The notes below the pieces were generated by a model. It saw only the letters and a list, made by a program, of their open reading frames with translations. It was not told the origin of the DNA and did no database searches. A program made the translations under genes and the position numbers. This document shows, piece after piece, positions 6,358-11,025 of a stretch of DNA of 11,025 bases (the stretch's first letter is position 1; each line of letters opens with the position of its first letter). Source of the DNA: Lachnospiraceae bacterium UBA3863 (GTDB lineage Bacteria > Bacillota > Clostridia > Lachnospirales > Lachnospiraceae); NCBI GenBank assembly GCA_002392385.1, contig DGGX01000056.1:1-11025 (forward strand), in the 5' to 3' direction.

Positions 6358-7547
6358 TTCTCATAGGTGCCGAAAGCCGTCAGCCGGAAGTAGTGCTCTC
6401 CGCTCGGTCCGAAGCCGCTGCCCGGCGTGCCCACGACCTGGGCGCCGCCCAACAGATGGTCAAAGAATTCCCAGCTGGTCATCTGTCCGGGGGTCCGCAG
6501 CCAGATATAGGGCGAGTTCACCCCGCCGTAGACCTCGTATCCCATGCCAGCCAGACTCTCGCGGATGTAGCGGGCATTCTTCATGTAGCCGTCCACCAGG
6601 GCCCGCACCTGGGCCTTGCCTTCAGGCGAATAGACCGCCTCACCTGCGCGCTGTACAATGTAAGGAGCGCCGTTGTATTTGGTCCCGTGGCGCCGTGCCC
6701 ACAGCGGATGCAGAGCCTGTCCGTTCCTGTCCTTCAGTTCCTTGGGGAGCACCACTGCCCCCAGCCGCAGCCCTGTGAATCCGGCGTTTTTCGAGAAGGA
6801 CCGAAGCTCGATGGCGCAAGTCCGGGCACCCTCGCACTCATAGATCGTATGCGGCACATCCGCCTCCGAGATGTAGGCCTCATAGGCGCTGTCGAAGAGG
6901 ATCACCGCTCCCGTCCGGTTCGCGTAGTCGACCCACTCCTGCAGCTGGTCCTTCGTGATGGTCGTCCCCGTCGGATTATTGGGGAAGCAGAGATAGATCA
7001 GGTCCGGTGCCAGCGCCGGATCCTCCGTCGGCAGTGCCGGCACGAAGCCGTTCTCCGCCGTGCAGGGCAGATAGGTGACCCGGCTCCAGGTCCCGGTCTG
7101 CTCATTAAAGGTCCCGGTCCTTCCCGCCATCACATTGCTGTCCACATACACGGGATAGACAGGATCCGTGACCGCGATCCGACTCTCCGCCGCGAAGATC
7201 TCCTGGATGTTGGCGCTGTCGCTCTTGGCGCCGTCCGAGATGAAGATCTCGTCGTCCTCGATCCTGCAGCCCCTCGCGCGGTAATCATTCTCCGCCATGG
7301 CGTGCCGCAGGAAAGGATATCCCAGATCCGGCGCGTAGCCGCGGAAGGTCTCCGCATGTGCCTGCTCTTCCACGGCCCTGTGCAGGGCCTCGATCACCGC
7401 CGGCGGCAGGGGCTGCGTCACATCACCGATCCCGAGCCGGATGATCTCCGCCTCCGGGTGCGCCGCCTTGTAGGCCGCCGTCTTCTGCGCCACCGTTGAG
7501 AAAAGGTAAGAACCTCTGAGTTTCAGATACTCCGGATTGACCAGCAT
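6321..7547 (-). CDS. dapL: LL-diaminopimelate aminotransferase
   Basis: This 408-residue fold-type I, PLP-dependent enzyme has the normal family length. It converts tetrahydrodipicolinate directly to LL-diaminopimelate with glutamate as amino donor, bypassing the succinylase and acetylase branches. Visible marks are the N-terminal NPEYLKLRGSYLF, RLGIGDVTQPLP (37-48), the FPNNPTGT loop (188-195), D219 and Y222 in the cofactor site, the Schiff-base lysine K253 in SFSKNAGFTGLRLG, and R388 in HYFRLTAFG for the substrate carboxylate. AGGAGG lies 7 nt before the ATG. dapF is 67 nt upstream on the same strand and encodes the next pathway step, so the two probably form one transcript. No clear terminator follows dapL. 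The last codons are part of a tandem repeat that extends past the stop. Confidence 0.96.
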   Translation of the reverse strand: MLVNPEYLKLRGSYLFSTVAQKTAAYKAAHPEAEIIRLGIGDVTQPLPPAVIEALHRAVEEQAHAETFRGYAPDLGYPFLRHAMAENDYRARGCRIEDDEIFISDGAKSDSANIQEIFAAESRIAVTDPVYPVYVDSNVMAGRTGTFNEQTGTWSRVTYLPCTAENGFVPALPTEDPALAPDLIYLCFPNNPTGTTITKDQLQEWVDYANRTGAVILFDSAYEAYISEADVPHTIYECEGARTCAIELRSFSKNAGFTGLRLGAVVLPKELKDRNGQALHPLWARRHGTKYNGAPYIVQRAGEAVYSPEGKAQVRALVDGYMKNARYIRESLAGMGYEVYGGVNSPYIWLRTPGQMTSWEFFDHLLGGAQVVGTPGSGFGPSGEHYFRLTAFGTYENSVEAMERIRRL

Positions 7548-7614
7548 GATAAAACCTCCTGTTCATCATCCGCTTCCGATATGCTGCTCTCGGCGAAACC
7601 CTTCTGAAATGTGT

Positions 7615-8484
7615 TCAGATCTCGATCGTCCCCTCAAACACCGTGGTCGCCGGGCCGGTCATCCAGACCGTCCCGTTCTCGTCCCACTCGATGAACAGGC
7701 TGCCGCCGAGCACGTCCACCTGAACCTTTCTCTCTGTCCGGCCGTTCAGGACACCCGCCACCGCAATGGCGCAGCACCCTGTCCCGCAGGCCAGGGTCTC
7801 TCCGGTCCCCCGCTCCCACACGCGCATCTTCACGTGTGAGGGCGACAGCACCTTCACAAACTCCGTATTCGTCCTTCTGGGGAAGACTTCATGATTCTCA
7901 AAGAGGGGTCCCACCGCCGGCAGGTCCAGCTCATCCGGATCCTTCCCGTCCTCCAGGAAGACCACCGCGTGCGGGTTGCCCATGGAGACACAGGTCACAG
8001 GATATTCCTCTCCCGCCACGGTGAGCGGCACCTTGATGACCGGTGCAGCGTCCGTGCCTTCTGCCGCCTTAAGGAGGGTCGGCACCTGGGCCGGCTCCAG
8101 GATGGGCTGTCCCATGTCCACCCGGACACTCTCCGTATGCGCGCCCTTCATAGTCAGGTGGAGCTTTTTGACCACTCCCATGCTGACCACCGTGAAGTCA
8201 TCGCTCTGCGTCAGGCCATGCTCCCGCACATAGGCACCCACACAGCGGATGCCGTTGCCGCACATCTCCGCCCTGGTACCGTCCGCGTTGAACATTTCCA
8301 TCTCGAAATCCGCTTCCCGCGCCGGATTGATGAAGATCACCCCGTCGCCGCCGATCCCGAAATGCCTGTCACTCAGCCTCCTCACCAGCGCCGGCTTGTC
8401 CTCCTGTGGCACCTTCTCCGTGAAGCCGTTGATATAGACATAATCATTGCCGCAGCCTTCCATTTTGGTAAAAGCAAGCTTCAT
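7615..8484 (-). CDS. dapF: Diaminopimelate epimerase
   Basis: This 289-residue cofactor-independent racemase converts LL- to meso-diaminopimelate for lysine and peptidoglycan synthesis. Both halves of the active site are visible: C75 in MCGNGIRC and C233 in ACGTGCC, the two-cysteine acid-base pair. Other family marks are the opening FTKMEGCGNDYVYI, GIGGDGV (43-49), MFNADGT, VSMGNPHAV (166-174) and FPRRTNTEF. The length is normal. AAGGAG lies 8 nt before the ATG at 8482-8484. The product feeds directly from DapL, encoded downstream. The 381 bp upstream, up to the methyltransferase stop, is occupied by a five-unit palindrome array. I see no convincing promoter there, so dapF is read either from within the array or as part of the upstream operon. 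Confidence 0.97.
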   Translation of the reverse strand: MKLAFTKMEGCGNDYVYINGFTEKVPQEDKPALVRRLSDRHFGIGGDGVIFINPAREADFEMEMFNADGTRAEMCGNGIRCVGAYVREHGLTQSDDFTVVSMGVVKKLHLTMKGAHTESVRVDMGQPILEPAQVPTLLKAAEGTDAAPVIKVPLTVAGEEYPVTCVSMGNPHAVVFLEDGKDPDELDLPAVGPLFENHEVFPRRTNTEFVKVLSPSHVKMRVWERGTGETLACGTGCCAIAVAGVLNGRTERKVQVDVLGGSLFIEWDENGTVWMTGPATTVFEGTIEI

Positions 8485-8547
8485 AGGGGGTACTCCTTTT
8501 TGTCTCCGGTGGTGGTTATCGTGGCAGTTGTTTTTCCTGAGGCAGAT

Positions 8548-8843
8548 CGTTATTTCCGCTGTGATGTAGGCGGTTTCTTCACGGTGGAAATAACGTTATT
8601 CAGGCCGGTCGTTATTGCCGCCGTGATATAAACGTTTTCTTCACGGCAGATATAACGTTTTCCCGGCCGAACGTTATTTCCGCTGTGATTCAATCGTTTT
8701 CTTCACAGCGGATATAACGTTTTCCCAGCCGATCGTTATTTCCGCTGTGATTTAATCGTTCTCTTCACAGCGGATATAACGTTTCTATTGACAGTCGTTA
8801 TTTCCATCGTGATATAAACGTTTTCTTCACGGCAGATATGACG
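8548..8843. repeat. Array 1: five 48-bp palindromes at an exact 62-bp period
   Basis: Units lie at 8548-8595, 8610-8657, 8672-8719, 8734-8781 and 8796-8843, separated by four 14-bp linkers. Each unit opens with CGTTAT and closes with ATAACG (unit 5 with ATGACG). GTGAT is at unit positions 14-18 and TCAC at 32-35. In units 3 and 4 the arms pair at 16 of 17 positions around a 14-nt loop; unit 1 pairs at all 17 in plus-strand RNA if two G-U pairs are allowed. Units 2 and 5 are identical from position 14 to 44, and units 3 and 4 are near-identical. The array fills most of the dapF-methyltransferase gap. A perfect 12-bp palindrome, CGTCAGCTGACG (8851-8862), lies between unit 5 and the methyltransferase stop. 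No known family is recognised. Confidence 0.93.
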
Positions 8844-8865
8844 TTTCTGCCGTCAGCTGACGAGT

Positions 8866-9675
8866 TCACTTCCTGATTACCGCCAGATACCTGACCGTCT
8901 CTTCTGTCACCGGTCCGTCGGTGTCACAGTCGACCGCTTCCAGCCAGGTCAGGCCCGCCTCCTCGGCGATGCGGCGCAGCTGAGCCGGCTCATAGCCGCG
9001 CTGATAGTGGACTTCTTCATATTTGCGGAAGAGGTCCTCCTCTTCCTGAATGTAGAGGGACAGGTCATACTCATTGATGCCGGTCTCCTCATCGTAAGTG
9101 TTGTCCCAGATGAAAGCGCAGTCCTCCCGGTCCTCGGCGATGGTCTGATCACCGATCACATCCCGGAAGAGGTGGGTCGTCTTGCTGTCGAAGATGAATA
9201 CACCTCCCTGCAGAAGAAAGAGCGCCACGCGCTGAAAGGTCTTCAGAAGATCTTCTTCCGAAAGAAGATAGTTCAGGCTGTCTCCGACACTGATGAAGGT
9301 GCCGCAGTCGCCATAAAGGTCCAGTTCCCGCATGTCCTGGCACAGATAGAGAGTGTCTCTTCCTGCGGACCGGCTCCTCTCCTGGGCGATGGCCAGCATG
9401 TCCGGCGACAGGTCGATCCCCATGACATCATATCCTCTGGAAGCCAGGATCTCCGTCACACGTCCCGTTCCGCAGCCGATATCACAGATCAGCTGCCGCT
9501 CCTGGGCAGCTGGATCTGACTCGTCCGATGAAGCATCAGTACTTGTTCCCGCCTGCTCCGCCGGCAGCCCATACTTGTCTCTCATCCGGAGCACCCGGTC
9601 GGTCCAGGCTTCATAATCGGTGTCGTCCATGAAGGTGTCATAGACCTGTGCGAAGTTTCCGTAGCTTTCAGGCAT
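8866..9675 (-). CDS. Class I SAM-dependent methyltransferase
   Basis: This 269-residue protein has a Rossmann-type methyltransferase fold. SAM-binding motif I is ICDIGCGTGRVTE (63-75), an acidic residue at D88 (GIDLS) ends the second strand, the CQDMREL segment (112-118) follows, then DSLNYLLSEEDL. The C-terminal half (about 160-225) is acidic and probably substrate-specific. I cannot name the substrate. A low-complexity Ser/Asp/Ala stretch (about 41-58) between the N-terminal helix and motif I looks like a flexible insertion. AAGGAG lies 5 nt before the ATG at 9673-9675. The gene is bracketed by two palindrome arrays, 22 bp after its stop and 40 bp before its start. It reads in the same direction as the genes on either side. 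Confidence 0.9.
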   Translation of the reverse strand: MPESYGNFAQVYDTFMDDTDYEAWTDRVLRMRDKYGLPAEQAGTSTDASSDESDPAAQERQLICDIGCGTGRVTEILASRGYDVMGIDLSPDMLAIAQERSRSAGRDTLYLCQDMRELDLYGDCGTFISVGDSLNYLLSEEDLLKTFQRVALFLLQGGVFIFDSKTTHLFRDVIGDQTIAEDREDCAFIWDNTYDEETGINEYDLSLYIQEEEDLFRKYEEVHYQRGYEPAQLRRIAEEAGLTWLEAVDCDTDGPVTEETVRYLAVIRK

Positions 9676-9715
9676 GTTGTCTCCTTGCGATTTGGCTTGT
9701 CATTTGAGGTAATGC

Positions 9716-9949
9716 CGTTATTGGCTGTGTGATTATTGACTTCTGATCACACGCCTGATAACGTTCCTGAATTCAATCGTTATCTTCTGTGTGATTTTTG
9801 GCCTCCAATCACACACCCGGTAACGATGCCCCTGTCATTCGTTATCAGCCATGTGATTATTGGCTTCCAATCACACACCCGGTAACGATGCTCCTATCAT
9901 TCGTTATTTCCTGTGTGATTTCCAGCTTCTGATCACACACCCGGTAACG
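9716..9949. repeat. Array 2: four 48-bp palindromes at an exact 62-bp period
   Basis: Units lie at 9716-9763, 9778-9825, 9840-9887 and 9902-9949, with three 14-bp linkers. Every unit opens with CGTTAT and closes with TAACG. GTGAT at positions 14-18 and ATCAC at 31-35 form the inner stem, mostly GTGTGAT with ATCACAC. Positions 7-11 and their partners do not pair, which leaves an internal loop. Units B, C and D have identical right arms (ATCACACACCCGGTAACG), but their left arms differ. Unit length, linker length and fixed positions match array 1, although the stem sequence differs. The array fills most of the 302-bp gap between the small-multidrug-export gene and the methyltransferase; no clear promoter is visible in the remainder. 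Confidence 0.93.
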
Positions 9950-9977
9950 TTCCCTGCGCCGTCACGCCACCAAGGCT

Positions 9978-10478
9978 TCAGATAAAGTACCCCAGCAGGC
10001 CGTAGGACACGATGGACATGATCACGGTGGCGATGAAGACGCCGAGAAGGATGGCCAGGCTGGCCTTCTTGATGTCCATGTCCAGGAGGGCGGCCACCAG
10101 GGAGCCTGTCCAGCCGCCGGTGCCCGGCAGGGGGATGCCCACGAAGAGCATGAGGCCGACGAACTCGCCGTTCTCAAGGGACTTGGATTTGGCCATGCCG
10201 CGCTGTTCCAGCTTCTCCACATGGGGGCGGAAGACACGGAATTTCTTCAGCCAGCGGAAGATCTGCTTGATGAAGAGGAGGATGAAGGGGATGGGCAGAA
10301 GGTTGCCGATCACGCAGATCGGGATGGCTTCCAAAAGGTCGACGCCGAGGAGCTTGGCGACGATGAGGCCGCCGCGGCACTCGAGGATGGGCATCAGGGA
10401 CACGATGAAGACGACCATCTTGGCGGAAACATATTTACCGAGTGTATTTGCAAACCATAACGCAAGGGAATTTGTCAT
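9978..10478 (-). CDS. Small multidrug-export family membrane protein (COG2426)
   Basis: This 166-residue integral membrane protein matches the family annotated as putative small multidrug export protein. Typical motifs are SLMPILECRGGLIVA (27-41) and the Gly/Pro-rich PLPGTGGWTGSLVAALL (117-132). About four or five hydrophobic segments are visible (20-42, 50-71, 107-118, 124-134, 140-166), with a basic cytoplasmic loop at 72-100. The two GG/PG-rich re-entrant-like motifs are reminiscent of DedA-type transporters. The multidrug role is weakly supported for the family, so the substrate should be taken as unknown. The gene starts 26 nt after the hisC-like stop. AAGGAG lies about 12 nt before the ATG, which is long. 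The two genes are likely cotranscribed. Confidence 0.88.
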   Translation of the reverse strand: MTNSLALWFANTLGKYVSAKMVVFIVSLMPILECRGGLIVAKLLGVDLLEAIPICVIGNLLPIPFILLFIKQIFRWLKKFRVFRPHVEKLEQRGMAKSKSLENGEFVGLMLFVGIPLPGTGGWTGSLVAALLDMDIKKASLAILLGVFIATVIMSIVSYGLLGYFI

Positions 10479-10504
10479 GAGGGGAATCTTCTCCTTATTT
10501 GATG

Positions 10505-11025
10505 TTATTTGCCGATGATCTCGTCCAGCACACGGAGGACGGCATCCATCTGCGCGTCGGTGCCGATGGTGATGCGGAGGAAATCGCGGATGCGGGGGGC
10601 CTTGAAGTGGCGGACCAGGACCTTGCGGGCGCGCAGGGCGGCCAGCAGGTCGTCGCCGGTGAAGCGCGGGTGTCTCGCGAACACGAAGTTGGCGGACGAC
10701 GGCAGGACTTCGAATCCGCGGTCCGCGAGGGCGGCGGCAAAACGGTCCCGGGTGGCGATGATGCGGCCGGTGCAGGCGCGGAAGTAGTCCTCGTCCTGGA
10801 CGCTGGCAAGGCCCACGCGCTGGGCGGCCAGGTTCATGGTGTAGGAGTTGAAGGAGAACTTCACGTCCTGGAGGTAGCTGATGAGCTTCTCGTTACCCAC
10901 GGCGTAGCCGATGCGCATGCCGGCCAGAGACCGGGATTTGGAGAAGGTCCGGACCACCAGGAGGTTCTCATATTTCGGCAAAAGGCACATGGCGCTCTCG
11001 CCGCCGAAGTCGATGTAGGCCTCGT
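10505..11025 (-). CDS. hisC: Histidinol-phosphate aminotransferase-like enzyme, C-terminal part
   Basis: About 172 C-terminal residues are present; the N-terminal part lies beyond the right edge. The reading frame stays open to the window end (EAYIDFGGESAM). It is a fold-type I PLP aminotransferase. The sequence VVRTFSKSRSLAGMRIGYAVG carries the Schiff-base lysine (TFSK) and the phosphate-binding arginine (AGMRIGY). Also typical are FSFNSYTMNLAAQ, SSANFVFAR and, near the end, FLRITIGTDAQMD with the carboxylate-binding arginine. These features fit HisC, which converts imidazole-acetol phosphate to histidinol phosphate in histidine synthesis. No other his genes are visible, so a related HisC-like enzyme, such as a threonine-phosphate decarboxylase or an aromatic aminotransferase, cannot be ruled out. 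Confidence 0.85.
   Translation of the reverse strand, partial: EAYIDFGGESAMCLLPKYENLLVVRTFSKSRSLAGMRIGYAVGNEKLISYLQDVKFSFNSYTMNLAAQRVGLASVQDEDYFRACTGRIIATRDRFAAALADRGFEVLPSSANFVFARHPRFTGDDLLAALRARKVLVRHFKAPRIRDFLRITIGTDAQMDAVLRVLDEIIGK

Noticed and set aside
6276..7499. Long open frame on the plus strand opposite dapL
   Set aside because: It is antisense to a complete, motif-verified DapL, has Arg/His-rich composition and no family features.
8788..8818. Plus-strand promoter TTGACA...TATAAA inside array 1
   Set aside because: The spacing is 19 bp for TATAAA, and at 17 bp the hexamer is GATATA. It would read antisense into the methyltransferase. The TTGACA lies in a linker not shared by the other units, so it is probably chance.
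8548..9949. CRISPR array
   Set aside because: The repeats are long palindromes that differ between units, the linkers are only 14 bp and resemble one another, there are no unique spacers, and no cas genes are in view.
8548..9949. Integron attC sites around a gene cassette
   Set aside because: The ends are CGTTATT/ATAACG, not the GTTRRRY/RYYYAAC core pair, the sites are tandemly repeated, and there is no integrase.

Overview
The window looks like chromosomal DNA of a moderately GC-rich member of the Bacillota, most likely class Clostridia and perhaps Lachnospiraceae. The support is LL-diaminopimelate aminotransferase (DapL) beside DapF, an AzlCD pair, a DUF5685 protein next to a J-domain protein, and strong AGGAGG-type ribosome sites before most genes. 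The family-level assignment is inference.

Layout: the 5' end of valS (valyl-tRNA synthetase) leaves the left edge on the minus strand. Back-to-back promoters separate it from a plus-strand azlC-azlD pair (branched-chain amino-acid export) that ends in a strong intrinsic terminator. Next on the plus strand come three tightly packed genes: a membrane zinc-ribbon protein, a DUF5685 protein and a J-domain/TPR protein. A bidirectional terminator separates them from a convergent zinc-ribbon/Tim44-like membrane protein. From there to the right edge all genes are on the minus strand. In transcription order they are hisC-like aminotransferase (partial), a small multidrug-export family membrane protein, a class I SAM methyltransferase, dapF, dapL, a SEC-C motif protein and the Tim44-like protein. 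DapL and DapF act consecutively in diaminopimelate synthesis for lysine and peptidoglycan.

The most unusual content is two intergenic arrays of palindromes that flank the methyltransferase gene (8548-8843 with five units, 9716-9949 with four). All nine units are exactly 48 nt, all within-array linkers are exactly 14 nt, and the period is exactly 62 bp. The two arrays share a positional template (CGTTAT-N7-GTGAT-N13-TCAC-N9-AACG, with a single deviation in one unit) but otherwise differ in stem sequence. They do not look like CRISPR, an insertion sequence or a known riboswitch, and I do not recognise the family.

Other points of interest are two Asp-rich motifs in the DUF5685 protein that resemble squalene/phytoene synthases, a UUCG hairpin at the predicted 5' end of the SEC-C mRNA, a degenerate tandem copy of the dapL 3' end, and a perfect 22-bp tandem duplication in the leader of the Tim44-like gene. 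No tRNA, rRNA, transposase or CRISPR array was seen.
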